Below, piece by piece: positions 33,501 to 44,956 of a stretch of DNA of 64,000 nt. Under the pieces are notes generated by a model that saw only the letters and a program-made list of their open reading frames with translations, was not told the DNA's origin and searched no databases. Numbering within the stretch: the stretch's first letter is position 1; each line of letters begins with the position of its first letter. A program made the position numbers and the translations under genes. Source of the stretch: Adenophora triphylla var. japonica (taxonomy: Eukaryota > Streptophyta > Magnoliopsida > Asterales > Campanulaceae); contig JAFEMH010002499.1 in assembly GCA_022495995.1 (NCBI GenBank), positions 62,001 to 126,000 of the forward strand, given 5' to 3'.

Positions 33501-34560
33501 TGGCATCAAAAATTTGATGAGGTTATTTTGTCGAATGGTTTTGTATTAAATCAGTCAGACAAATGTGTATATAGCAGATTTGATGAATTCGACAAAGGTG
33601 TAATCATCTGCCTATATGTAGATGACATGTTGATTTTTGGCACAGACCAAAATGTAGTTGATAAAACTAAGAATTTTTTGTCATCAAAGTTTTCTATGAA
33701 GGACATGGGGGAATCCGATGTAATTCTTGGTATAAAGATTAAACGGATGAACAAGGGAATTTCAATTACACAATCTCATTATATTGAGAAAATTCTCAAA
33801 AGGTTTAATTGTGATGATTGTTCTATAGTTAGTACTCCCATGGATCCAACTGAAAAACTTGTGTCAAACACTGGTAAACCTGTATCACAGCTCGAATACT
33901 CAAAAGCCATTGGCAGTTTGATGTATGCTATGACGGGCACTCGACCTGATATTGCTTATGCAGTTAAAAGATTGAGCAGGTTCACTAGTAATCCTAGTAG
34001 ACAGCATGGCATGCAATAACAAGGGTATTCAAGTACTTAAAAGGTACTATGGATTATGGTTTGTGTTATTGTGGACATCCTTCTATATTAGAATGTTACA
34101 CAGATGCTAGTTGGATCAACCAAGAAGATTCATCTTCTACTAGTAGTTGGGTGTTCTTGCTTGGAGGAGGTGCCATTTCTTGGGCTTCCAAAAAGCAGAC
34201 ATGTATTACACATTCTACAATGGAATCTGAGTTTGTAGCATTGGGCTAGCTGCTGGAAAAAGAAGCAGAGTGGCTTCAAACTTGATATATGAGATTCCAT
34301 TATGGCCAAAACCGATATCTCCAATATCTATCCATTGTGATAGTGCAGCTACGTTGGCTAGGGCTTATAGTCAGATGTATAATGGCAAGTCTAGACACTT
34401 AGGTGTCAGACATAGTATGATTCGTGAATTAATCATGAATGGTGTGATTTCAGTTGAGTTTGTTCGGTCTCAACAAAATTTAGCTGACCACTTGATGAAG
34501 GGGTTAGCAAGAGACTTAGTAAATAAGTCTGCAATGGGGATGGGATTAAAGTCCATTTAA
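30596..34560 (+). pseudogene. copia-4 gag-pol polyprotein
   Basis: The start is MAGGSNVKEMTTKFGKLDKF at 30596. Gag (to about 31330) ends in a zinc knuckle (CWKCGK then HFKKDC) split by a frameshift in an A run near 31365. Protease: WWIDSGATTHVCKD (about 31560). Integrase: WHARLGHVHYKRMIEMSKDG zinc region (about 31965), catalytic HSDLCD and DRGGEYY with Glu in GVAERKNRTLEEM (about 32415). RT: YKWIFKRKMKVDGTIDKFKA and YVDDMLIFGTD (about 33620). RNase H: CYTDASWINQEDSSSTSSWV (about 34097). It is inactive: a frameshift near 32265, stops at 32404, 32605, 33307 and 33486, and frameshifts near 33400 and 34015-34030. All four stops fit C-to-T changes of CAA or CGA. The lineage may be Ivana/Oryco-like (tentative). 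Confidence 0.92.
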
Positions 34561-35092
34561 TCCTCTAATTGTGAGATACCCAATTCCCTTCTAATACAAC
34601 GTTAGAAGCTTGAATTCAATGTGGAAAGCTCACAGTTGGAGATTGGAACACGCGTTTTTATCTTTCCCAATGTATGTGTTCAGACCTGCAAGTAATGGTT
34701 AGGTTGAAGAATATCTTCTTAATGGTTCCTTTGAAAAATTGCAAATTCAGGTGCAAGATTAAAGGAACTACCTATGTGGACATGAAATTTTGCCGCTTCA
34801 AGAAGCTAGGACTTGACTTTCTATATGTTCACTATTGGATATGGACACATGGCTTGTAATACTGTCAAGATTAAACAATAGAGAATTGTACGAAACTTAT
34901 GTGTATAGTATCTTCAGGTATTCATATGAGTTGACGGGTTCAATCGTTGGGACACCCCGATTCTCGAGTATTTGAAATGTGTATTATACTAAGATGAAAA
35001 TTCAATCGCAAGACATTTTCATTTACGCATTCGTTTGTTTCGTTATTTATAAGATTAGTAAATCAAAGGATTACACTAAAATGGAGGGAATT

Positions 35093-35532
35093 TGTTGGTG
35101 ATTTTAGTGTCATCAGCTATTTTATTGTAATGGTGATTTACTAGAGACCAATGTGATTACGTATTGGACTCGGATACGAGTAAGGGAAAGTGTGGAGTAC
35201 ACACTCGTTTGAGCTAATACGAAATCAACCTCGAATAAAGAAGTAAAGGTTAAAGGGTAGCACATTTGACTTTGCTGATGTGCTCGGCCGAGCAGAGCCT
35301 TGACTCGCCCGAGCATAGCATAGCAGATTGTCAAAGTTTCTGGACAGTCATGCTCGGCCGAGGCATATGCCTTGCTCGGCCGAGCATAATGATTGACAAG
35401 GCCGTGCAGTTCACATGACACGGTCGAGCAGCTGGGCAAAAAGTCTTTGGACATCTTTGCTCGGCTGAACAAGTCACATGACTCGGCCGAGCAGTTCCTG
35501 AACTGGTGTCATTTCAAGCTGAAAAGACACAT
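35093..35532 (+). repeat. copia-4 3' LTR, truncated
   Basis: Matches the first 440 bp of the 5' LTR, including TGCTCGGCCGAGCA at 35281 and 35373, then stops abruptly after GAAAAGACAC. Host-like AT-rich sequence follows. Confidence 0.93.
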
Positions 35533-36104
35533 ATGTTAAGAAATATATTTATTACATATAAAAATAGTGTAAATTACCCTTAGAATGATTCAGTTACATG
35601 GATAATTAAATATTTATACAATGTACTATTCTAACAATAAATAAGGTACACTTGGTAAACAATGATAAATATTTCTAGCTAATACTAAAACAACAAGTAT
35701 TTTGTGACGAAATTTATACTTCAAGTATTTTAGAACAGAGGGGTAATAATAGATTTAAGGTTTTCTTTTTATACTTTTAACATTTATTAATGTAAGCAAA
35801 GATACCTTATACTCCCTGTTAAAAAATTGTGTTGCTTAACTACCCGTTATTAAATATTCAATGGGACTATGGGAGTATTACATTTGCACTTCTCTCTGAC
35901 TCTGCCCATTATTCTCCATATGTAATTGTCAAATTGCCAAAGAATTACTTCTATTAGTTTTTAGACAGATCTTTAACTTGCAGATCAAAACAGTAAGTTT
36001 CTTTTTAAGTGCATGAATGCAAAATAAACTTGGCTCAAGGGCATATATGCATTGATCCCCAAATACAAGGGGGCAAACTTATGGCTTTTCCCGTTGAAAA
36101 CTAA
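35533..36104. other. AT-rich flank of the host island
   Basis: No gene. A short segment at about 35810-35880, with TACTCCCTGTT on one side and TATGGGAGTATTA on the other, may be a deleted Stowaway-type MITE. This is weak. Confidence 0.4.
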
Positions 36105-36440
36105 GAGCATCCACAATGGTAAAGCTCTCTAGATAGTTTTTTTTTTTATATTTTCTATGAGCCACATCATTATAATTCAAAACTTAAAAACCTCAAGTAC
36201 TTTTTCACAATGGTAAAACTCCTCTTTCAACTTTTTTATGAGTCTCATATGTAAAAAAGAGTGAATGACTTGCATAGAAAATGTGTAGCATTAATGATAA
36301 AAAGCTAAAAAGCTAGCTCTTTGTAGAAAGAGCTACTCTTTACTAAGGAGCTCTTTCATTATTTCCACAATGGTAAAAAGCTCTCTAGAGCTTTTTCATA
36401 AGAATAAGGAGCTCTCAAAAAGCTCCCATTGTGAATGCTC
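36105..36440. mobile_element. MITE with GAGCATCCACAATGG ends
   Basis: 336 bp with terminal inverted repeats GAGCATCCACAATGGTAAAG (left) and the complement of CTCCCATTGTGAATGCTC (right). It is flanked by TAA on both sides (36102-36104 and 36441-36443). The 3-bp TAA duplication suggests a PIF/Harbinger-type (Tourist) origin. Internal CCACAATGGTAAAA copies show sub-terminal repeats. It lies about 0.5 kb downstream of the SWIB gene stop. Confidence 0.85.
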
Positions 36441-36974
36441 TAATGTATAACATACAAGCACAATATAATTGGTACAGTCCCTTAAAATGCACTTTTTACA
36501 GATTGTGCACACAATATCTGTCTATATAGCATCACCCTTGTTAATTAATGAAAATTGGACTGAATAAACTGCAAGAATTTGTTTGATCTGGGAAAGTAAG
36601 CAAGGTGCAATACAGCTGACAAGTGCTACCAAAACAGGCCAACAAAAAAAAAAAAAAAAGACAGTAAAACAAAGATACAAAGACAAGTGCTACCAATATT
36701 CTTTCTGAACACAATGCAAACTAGTAACTCCAAAGTGTCTTCCTTAAATTAAAAGGACACTCATATTTACACCACTTAATCCAAAAACACGAGCATATAT
36801 CTACTCTACTTGTTGCTCAAGTGATAATACAGAAACATTTGTTAGCTAAGATTCAATGATACTGTAAGAAGTTACTGACCAAAATAAAGGAAAAGTTCCG
36901 ATATCCTATAACATCACTAGTACGGAGTCATAAGCACTACTAATAAAAAAGTCCAATTGCCTGCCTGATAAAGA

Positions 36975-39244
36975 TCATTTAGTAACCTTCACGAAATGCT
37001 GGTTCAATAATTTAGCAATCTCGAGAAACCCCACTTGCTCCTTGTCATCAAATATGGTCTTTAATTTGGCATCACATAAGATCTCTTTCTTGTTGGAAGG
37101 GTTCTGCACCAAAGCAATGTCATAATATTGTAAGTTCTACTACATAGAAAGCTAGCAAGTAGCAACCTGAAGGAAAGAAATCAGTAACAAACACCAGGTC
37201 TCATATTACTAAGAAAAATAAATGGAAAACACGTTATTAAAGTCCCATAGGGGTACAACCAAGTAAATTTTCCATCTGTCCCATAATAAATGTTGCATTT
37301 CACTTGTCAACGTTTTTAAGGATTGTGCTTTACTTATTTTTGTATTACTCGTCCAATAATAAAATTGCACTAAGACATTTCCTTATTTAGAAATGCGACA
37401 TATTTTGGGACATACTAAAAAAGAAAGTGCGAAATGTATTATGGAACGGAGGGAGTATATTCATAAGTATGTCAAGGTTATGGCCATGGGCAATTCTCAT
37501 CTATGTGAATTTTAAATTGGCAAATACTGCCAAACTGAATAGCTGACTGTAAACCAATAGGTGAGCATGTATAAGAGCCCAACGCCAAGTATTTTCTTTA
37601 TAATCATCTGAGTTCAGATAAACTCTCATACATTAAGGTCAGTCGTGAAGCAAAACAGAGATATGCCACAAATATTTGTAATCCCATAGTTATTTTAATA
37701 CCACTAAAGAGTTCCAAACAATGTAAAAGAAATTAATTAAAAAAGAAACTACATGGGAATAGGACCAACCATAAATTTGCATCTGCTCACCAACACTCAC
37801 GTACACACAGTAGTATCTTAGGAGGCCAAAACATGGTCGAAAATTTAATTTCCCTTCAAAGGTCCTCTTGTTATATTTCGCCATGTGAGATATCATAACT
37901 ATTATAGATAGCTTGCGCGAAGACAGCAAAGTATTTCATATAAAGTTAATGGAAAGTACATACACTGATACTCCATAAACTACAAATTCTACCTACGCAT
38001 ATAAAATAAGAATTTGGAAGGTCATAATTGACAAAAGAATTGATGGGTCTTATATCAAAGCTTTAGGCACCTATTTACACTCACCTTAAGAAGCTATCAT
38101 CAGCTATGGGTTAGAGTCTAAGAGAAATTCTAGAGAATGTTTGCTATCCTGAAATATGTTTATCTTCTCTGAATGATAATAATAATGAGAAAAATAATAT
38201 CGGGTCAAAAGAAAATGCAATTTTGGAGTTTTACCAACAATTTACCGGTGTCATACAAATACTCCTCACATTATGAGTCAGAATAAATAATCTAGATTAT
38301 CAGGACAAGCCAAAAATATTATTAAAAAAAAACGATCAAAATAATCTAATCTAACGTTTAGTCTAAACCTCATAGTATTATTTTACAAACTACTTCCTGT
38401 CTGAGATAAGTGATATAACAATTCCAAATAATTACTCAGTATGAACCATAGTTTCTTAACCCTCCGCCAAAGCCAAAAGGAAACTAAAACTCAACACAGG
38501 CAAAAAGGAAAATATGAGAAAAGGAGAGAAGACCACTCCCCCTGTCCAATGAAGCAGGTCATTGGTCAACATTTTTAGAGTCAATCTCAATAGTTCTGCG
38601 GATCCAAATCATTTATTCAGTTTCAAAAAATAAAGCTAGAAATCAACAGAGCAATGAAGTACACACATGCCACGAATATGTACTTTTAAAACCCCCAAAT
38701 AAATCAGTAATGAATATCACCCACAAGAATACTTGAATTGACTTAAAATTAGAATAACCCATACAAAATGTTCATCCACTTGAGTTCCTTACGGTCCCAT
38801 TCATTCTCTATCTCGCATCACCTTTCCAGGGCTCACCCACCTCAACAAACAGAGCCACAAATGAAATTCAAAATCTTAAATCAACTTAATCTCTAACTTA
38901 AAAAATACAAATGTACACCATAATGAAACATTTACACATATAAACACATATTTGGACATTCCTAGTTCTGTATATTAGCTTTGTGATCTCTCTCTCTCTC
39001 TCTACCCTTCAATGCCCCACTTTGCTCAACCAGGCACTAAAAGCCCTAAAAAAAACACTACAGCTTATTACACCATTTGATCTATCAATATAGTAATAGT
39101 TTATGAAAGCTTAAACAGAAATCAAAACTCATAAGCCTAGACAAAAGCAAGGCCACAAGATAAAACCTAACAACAAAACGCAGAAACTAAAATCATCTTC
39201 AAAAACCCTGACTAGCATCAAAAACATAATATCATCATAAAAGT

Positions 39245-39275
<31 letters not shown>

Positions 39276-39512
39276 AGAGACCTGAAGGTTATTGAGCTTG
39301 ATGTACTCCCAGACCTTCTTAACAGCTCCAGTTCGAGAACATTCGGAAACTCCAAGAAACTTTCTGAGAGCGGGTGTGATCGGAACAGGCTTCGAAATGC
39401 CGCTCTTGGTTGCTGTGCCGCCGGCAGCAGAAGTTGTCACCGATGAGCTCTTAGCAGCTTCCATTAGGACGCTGAAGCCTTGTCCGAACAACCTTCGTGA
39501 AGAAGACGCCAT
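36975..39512 (-). CDS. SWIB/MDM2-domain protein, two exons
   Basis: The only intact host gene in the window. Exon 1 is 39512-39282 (ATG at 39512, 77 codons) and exon 2 is 37103-36975 (42 codons plus TGA). They are joined in phase 0 across a 2178-bp intron with GT (complement of 39281-39280) and AG (TTTGGTGCAG before 37103). The product is 119 residues. Residues 1-40 are Ser/Ala/Arg-rich ([20 protein letters not shown]) and could be a mitochondrial or plastid transit peptide. Residues 44-117 form the SWIB fold ([33 protein letters not shown], then [20 protein letters not shown] and [12 protein letters not shown]). Small plant SWIB proteins are linked to chromatin or organelle nucleoids; which applies here is not shown. 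An AAACCCTA telobox lies in the 5' leader at about 39546-39553. Flanking sequence 39513-39800 is the presumed promoter. Confidence 0.93.
37268..37457. mobile_element. Stowaway-type MITE inside the SWIB intron
   Basis: The left end reads TCTGTCCCATAATAAATG and the right end ATTATGGAACGGAGGGAGTA. These are complementary to each other apart from decay of the left terminus. The CTCCCTCCGTTCC-type terminus is typical of plant Stowaway (Tc1/mariner) MITEs, which target TA. Confidence 0.75.
37458..39281. other. Remainder of the SWIB intron
   Basis: AT-rich, no other gene seen. It holds CT (about 38988-39004) and GA (about 39246-39267) microsatellites; the latter is just inside the donor splice site. 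Confidence 0.6.
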
Positions 39513-39799
39513 TATCGGTTCTGTCGAAGAAACACCTGATTCGAAAAACCCTAGAGAGAGAAAGTAGGGGAAATGGAAACAGGGGTTTTGGAGGTTCTTG
39601 TAGTCTTGGGCTTCGAAATTATACGCCACAGTGCGTGTCGACGTATGAAATTTAAAAAAAGGATTAATTTCCCAAAGGTCCCTCGACTTGAATATATATC
39701 TTAAAGAGAACAACTATTTTCATTTATTTCCCATGGTCTATTAGGGGAATATTTATTCCCCTAAGGTCTCCCCGAAATTCTCTAATCCCCAGACTACCA

Positions 39800-40040
39800 C
39801 AAAATTGGGTTTTTAATTTGATTTTGGGTTTAAATTTTTGGATTTAGGGTTTAGATTTTTAGGTTTGAGTTTAGGACTTTTTTTTTTCTAGGGTTTAGGG
39901 TTTATTTTTTATTTTTTAGTGTTTAAGTTGTTTTTTATTGAGGGAAGCAACTGAAAATATTTTCATCTCCGAATACCTTATAAGAATTAGGAAAATATTT
40001 TTCTTTTGGTAAGAATTAATGTTTAGGGTTTAAGGAAGTG
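39800..40040. repeat. Degenerate telobox / interstitial telomere-like repeat
   Basis: Repeated TTTAGGG and near variants: GGATTTAGGGTTTAGAT, CTAGGGTTTAGGGTTTA (to about 39904) and TGTTTAGGGTTTAAGG near 40020. The plant telomere unit is TTTAGGG. Such boxes are also common in promoters of growth and translation genes, and this one lies about 0.3-0.5 kb upstream of the SWIB start. Confidence 0.75.
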
Positions 40041-40168
40041 CCTAAGGGTATTTTTGTATTGAGGAATCATATAAAATATAAAAGAATATTGTTCCTTTTT
40101 TAGGAATTAATATCTGGCTTAGGGGTTTTTGAGGAAAAAACTCTAATTCAAAACTACACCCGTGCCTT

Positions 40169-40685
40169 TGACAAACAAATTTGACATAAACAGAAAAGAA
40201 AGCGTTAGAACAGAGTCTATTTAGAAGATAGAAAACAAGCAACAATCACACAACACACAGATATACGTGGTTCACGAACTTGGCTACGTTCACGAATATA
40301 GTTAGAGAATATTATCATCAACTGGAAATCACAGAATACAATTCAATCCAGTGCACGAATTCTTAGGTACAAGAATTCCTGTATTTGCAAACCCTAAGTC
40401 TAGAAAACAGATAAGTAAGAAGAACTACAAAATATGGTTGGGGGTAGACTCTATTTATATGCCTACTCCAAACCCTGCAGGGTTTTACAACCCTAAGCCA
40501 AAACTGCCGCTGAGAAGGCCTTTTCCGGACTAGGGCGTGATTGCCCCTTCATAGGGCGTGATCGCCCCATCTCCCAAGTCAAGCACCGCGTGATCACCCC
40601 AATAATGGGCACAACCGCTCCCTTTACGTAGTAACTTGGCGCGGTCGTGCGCCCCATGCCGTGTGTTCGCTCCCATCAGCTGTGT
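40169..40685 (-). repeat. copia-5 LTR (3' copy, ends approximate)
   Basis: Contains a minus-strand TATA-like CATATAAATAGAG (near 40450-40460) and, upstream of it, GGGCGTGATTGCCCC (40533), GGGCGTGATCGCCCC (40554) and a GCGTGATCACCCC variant (about 40589). It fuses directly to RNase H coding sequence, so the intervening 3' pol end was deleted. Confidence 0.65.
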
Positions 40686-41855
40686 CAAAAAATATTGTAG
40701 CCTGATCTTGATGTAACCCAAGGACGCTGATCAAACCTTTTAGCCATATTCTCTCTTTAGCATCTTCTGTCAATGCCATGTACTCCACCTCCGTAGTAGA
40801 AAATGTCACCGTATATTGTATAGTAGCTTTCCAACTGACCCACCAAGAGTGAACACATACCCGTTCATAGATATCTTTGTGTCAACATTCCCTTAGTAGT
40901 CCGAACCGCAATAACCCTCAACTGCACATTCGGTATCACCTCCATAAATGAGCCCAACATTTGATGTACCCCTAAGGTACCTGAATATCCTCTTCACTGT
41001 CTGCCAATGTTCCTTACAAGGATTCTCCATGAACCTACTAACAACACTAAAAACATAAGCAAGATCTGACCAATTGCAAACCATATCATTCATCAAACTA
41101 CGAACTGCACTAGCATAAGATACTTGAGCCATATACTCTTTCTCTTTATCTGATTAGGTGAAAAAGCAACAGACAGACGTGCATTCGATGCACTCGGAGA
41201 ATGTAGAGGCTTTGCTGTATACATGTCAAACCTCTCTAAAACTTTATTGATATAAACTTTCTGGAATAAGAACAGTTTTCCTTGGCTTCTATCCCTATAA
41301 ATCTCTATACTCAGAATTTTCTTTATTGTACCTAAATCCTTTATCTCGAACTTTGAAGATTATAGACCCTTCAACTTCTGAATATCCGACTTCTTAACAG
41401 CCGCTATCAACATATCGTCAACATAAAGAACCAAATAGATGATCGAACCATCCACCAACCTATTGTGATACACACAACAGTCATACGGGCTCCTAGTGTA
41501 ACCAATCTCTGTCATGTAACTATCAAACCGTCTATACCACTGCCTAGGCGATTGCTTGAGCCCATACAAGGACTTCAACTTACACACATAGTCTTCTTTA
41601 CCCGAAACCTGAAACCCATCTGACCCATCTGGTTGTGTCATATAAATCTCCTCCTCCAGCTCACCATGTAGAAAAGCTGTTTTCACATCTAGCTGCTCAA
41701 GATCCGAATCCTGATGCGTCACCATTGCTAATAGCATTCTGATGGAAGTGTGCCTGACCACTGGTGAGAAGATCTCATCGTAGTCAATGCCCTCACTCTA
41801 TATGAAACCCCTAAAAATCACACGAGCTTTATACTTGACCCCCTCTGAAGGTGAC
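40686..41855 (-). pseudogene. copia-5 RT and RNase H fragment
   Basis: Minus-strand copia sequence of Tork-like appearance. RT begins at 41855 (the VTFRGG-type context, then EGIDYDEIFSPVVRHTSIRM). It runs through DVKTAFLHGELEEEIYMTQP and YVDDMLIAAVKKSD (about 41405), with frame breaks near 41330 and 41150. RNase H follows (ERIWLKGLISVLGLHQDQAT) and stops at about 40690. The front part was cut off by insertion of copia-6 at 41855. Confidence 0.9.
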
Positions 41856-42402
41856 TGTTGGGTATGGATACTTTAACCCTCCTAGCTTTAGCTTTGATTT
41901 GATTGATACCATAACCTCATCTCTATTTTATGGACTTTAGGCCCATATGTAATGAAGCTTAGACTTAAATTTTTTAGTATAAATCCATTTTATAGAATAG
42001 GTTTATTTAGGCTTGAAGACTGGCACAAGACTCATTGGACATGAGGTTTCAATCCAGAAAGTTTCAAACTGCACGTAGAAAACCGCACCAGCAAACCGCA
42101 GTGTGGAATTCTTACATTGAAACCGCACCTTAAATTCAAAAGTGAAACCTCGTTTGGTGAAACTGCACTGGCTAAACCGCATCATCACCAAACGGCATCC
42201 AATGATTGAAGTCTTGAAGATGGACCACTTATGACTGTTGGAATCCACGTCAGCAATATTTGAAAGTCAACTACAAAATCTTGTCACGTGACTAAGTGTC
42301 AGACAGGATCTGCAAGGATCCTGAAAAGGTGACATATGTCCTTCATTCCTTAAATACAACTGAGGTCTGATCAGCCTTACCTGCAACTTCTGAACAAGGG
42401 AC
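41856..42402 (+). repeat. copia-6 5' LTR, first part
   Basis: Starts TGTTGGGTATGG; GTGAC (41851-41855) is the left half of its target duplication, with the right half not in the window. AAACCGCAC/AAACCGCA words recur at about 42070-42200, upstream of TTAAATAC near 42351. Copia-3 is inserted at 42402/42403. Confidence 0.85.
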
Positions 42403-44082
42403 TGGTGGTGTAATGCCCTAGACTATAGTTATGATTGACTTGAACCGTTATGTATCATCTTTATTATTTATTATAGAGCGTATTTATTCTGTTCATTATA
42501 TGTTTGCATGTTTATTATATTGAACTGTGTTCCTAGTTGTTGTGAACAACTAGTATAAGTTGGTAATGGATAATCATAGAGAGGATTATATGCATGTGAT
42601 GCACATTACACTTATGGATACTTGCTAGAGAACAAGTATTGGACATGACCTACTTATGAGATTTATGACATGGTCTGTTATCTTGATTAAATCTCATGAT
42701 AGTTGTGTTATTGAATCCTTGCACCTGAGATTATCATCGTCTTCCACATGACGAAGATTGTGTTTGATACAGTCTAACACTATCTTTAATCGGATAGCAA
42801 TAAGGGCTATGTTAGCACGATTGGAATTATGTAGGGAAGAATGATAAGTCAAGACGGGATTTGTCCCTCTTATGAAGAGAGATGTTTGCTTGGGCCCCTC
42901 GATGAATGATGTTGATGAAATGTGTGGCCGCACTCAAGTGATTTGATAGAGATCAAATGCATTTGCATTATCAACATATTCAATATCAAGAAAGCATTGA
43001 ACGGAATGAGTTGACATAGACCATGACTCATGTTCAATTGGACATCGTGGACAAAGGGATTGTGACATTGGAACTATAAAGGAATCAAGCTTTGATGTTA
43101 TATTAATTGGGTGGGCATAATGATTTGCTAGAAGTTACTTATGTCTTGTGTGGTCGATGTTTCGACTCACTACCAACATAATATAATTCCTTTTGGGTCA
43201 CACACAAAAGAACGATTTTGATTTGAGCTAAATCTGTAAATTTTGGGAAAGGGCACGACTCATGCACATAGGCACGACTTGTGCCAGTGCAGTTTAACGA
43301 TTGCGTTTTGGCATTTCAAGGAAATCGTTGACTTGGTTGACTTTTGAGGTGGAGCACGACTCGTGACTATTGTCACGACTCGTGACAAATCCCCGCACGA
43401 GTGCAACCATTGTCACGCCTCATGACACGACTGGAAAAAGGCTTGGGATCACTCGTGATTGCCATGCGCGACTCGTGGCACGACTCGTGACCTGGAGCAC
43501 GAGTCATGCCCGACGCGGTTTTTGGTCAAAACGTGATTTCCTTGGACGGGAAGGAAAAGGTTTCTTAAGGACTTATAACCTATTTTGACTAGGGGTTATA
43601 TGTGATATAAATATAAGTCCTATGCAGCTAAAAATCCTATCCTAGATCATTGTTCTAAAGTTTGTGAAACCTTAGAGATTGATTTTGATTTTGAATCAAA
43701 AGGCTTCCCAAAATTATTCCATAATTTAGGCTTTGATTATTGAATATTGATTCAATAATCAAGAGGATCATCTAGCAATCCACAAGAAGGTGTTCTTGGA
43801 TTCATTCGCGTGTGGATTACCATTAGAGGGTGGTTATGTTATCACCTAAGGCTTGGATCAATCCATTACATTGAAGATCAAGGCGAAGTTTGAATATCCG
43901 ATTCGTTGTCGAAATTCAAGGCTTGGATTTTGAAGATCTATTTTGTTAAACTACATCGCATTCGAGGTATGTAATTCTATTTCATGATTTTCTAATCTCT
44001 TCATGCTAGACGGATCATAGGGCTAGGGTTTTGATGTTAAAATTTAAATCTTCTGCTGCGTTTGTAATCCCAAAACCCAACA
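42403..44082 (+). repeat. copia-3 5' LTR
   Basis: 1680 bp, ending AAACCCAACA. The region 43250-43510 holds at least eight GCACGACTCGTGAC-type near-palindromes (for example 43353, 43371, 43465) upstream of GATATAAATATAAG near 43605. Non-coding otherwise. Confidence 0.95.
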
Positions 44083-44956
44083 GTGGTATCAAAGCCCTGT
44101 CTTGCCATGATTAGGATTGAAATTGCATGCTAGATTTAATTTGATTACTTGCTACCATGCTATATGAAATAGATCTAGGTCCTAAGTGTTTTGTTTCTAT
44201 GAAAACAAGTAAATGTGATATACCATGATTCATGATTAATGATAAATTAATTAGATTAGTTTATCACATAGGTTATTAATCTTGTAATATGATTAAATTA
44301 GATTTGTAATTCCTCAAAATTGAATCAAATTGTTTGTATGAAATTTTGTGAAGCCCTATGTTCATGATTATGTTCACATGAGATCTATGTTACAACCATG
44401 CGATGTTTGTTACATGTTGAAAACCTTCTAAATATTTAAGTCTTATGCCATTCCTTGATTAGAACACTTGTGATATTTTAGGGTATTTGATGTAGTTTCG
44501 ACTCAGTTGGGTGCATCTTATATCTTAATTTGTGATTAAGGTGAGATAATGGTTGATGTAGTTTTGACTCAGTTAGGTGCATCGTTCCATGTCTCACATG
44601 TTTGAAAAAGGTTTTGATTTAATTGGTGCTTTTAAATGAGATTTGACCCAAGGCATAGATGAGATTTAAAACATGCTTTTGATATATGATATCTATTGAA
44701 ATCTCATAAAAGATCTAAGAGTCATATAGTGATATGATTGATGTTTCTACCTAAATAGCTTGATTTTGGGCATTGACTCAGTTAAACCAAAATCAAGTGA
44801 AATATGGATCTTAGCCTACTATGATTATATGATACATGCTTGTATTTGAAGGTGTATAATTTAGTGGGAGTATTTATGAAATACATTATTTGCTCTTAGA
44901 TGATAAATGTGTTGATATTGATATATGTTTATATTGTTTGCATATTTTATTGTAGA

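Larger units (their letters stand above)
29820..35532 (+). mobile_element. copia-4: near-complete, inactive Ty1/copia element
   Basis: A 5' LTR (29820-30569), gag-pol (30596-34560), polypurine tract AAAATGGAGGGAATTT (35077-35092) and 3' LTR (35093-35532) are in order. The 3' LTR lacks its last roughly 310 bp, so no target duplication can be read. No TGGTATCAGAGC site follows the 5' LTR, so the primer may be of another kind, as in lineages using internal tRNA segments. Confidence 0.93.

Noticed and set aside
36642..36660. Poly(A) run as a retrogene tail
   Set aside because: No coding or SINE body precedes it and no target duplication was found. A simple repeat.
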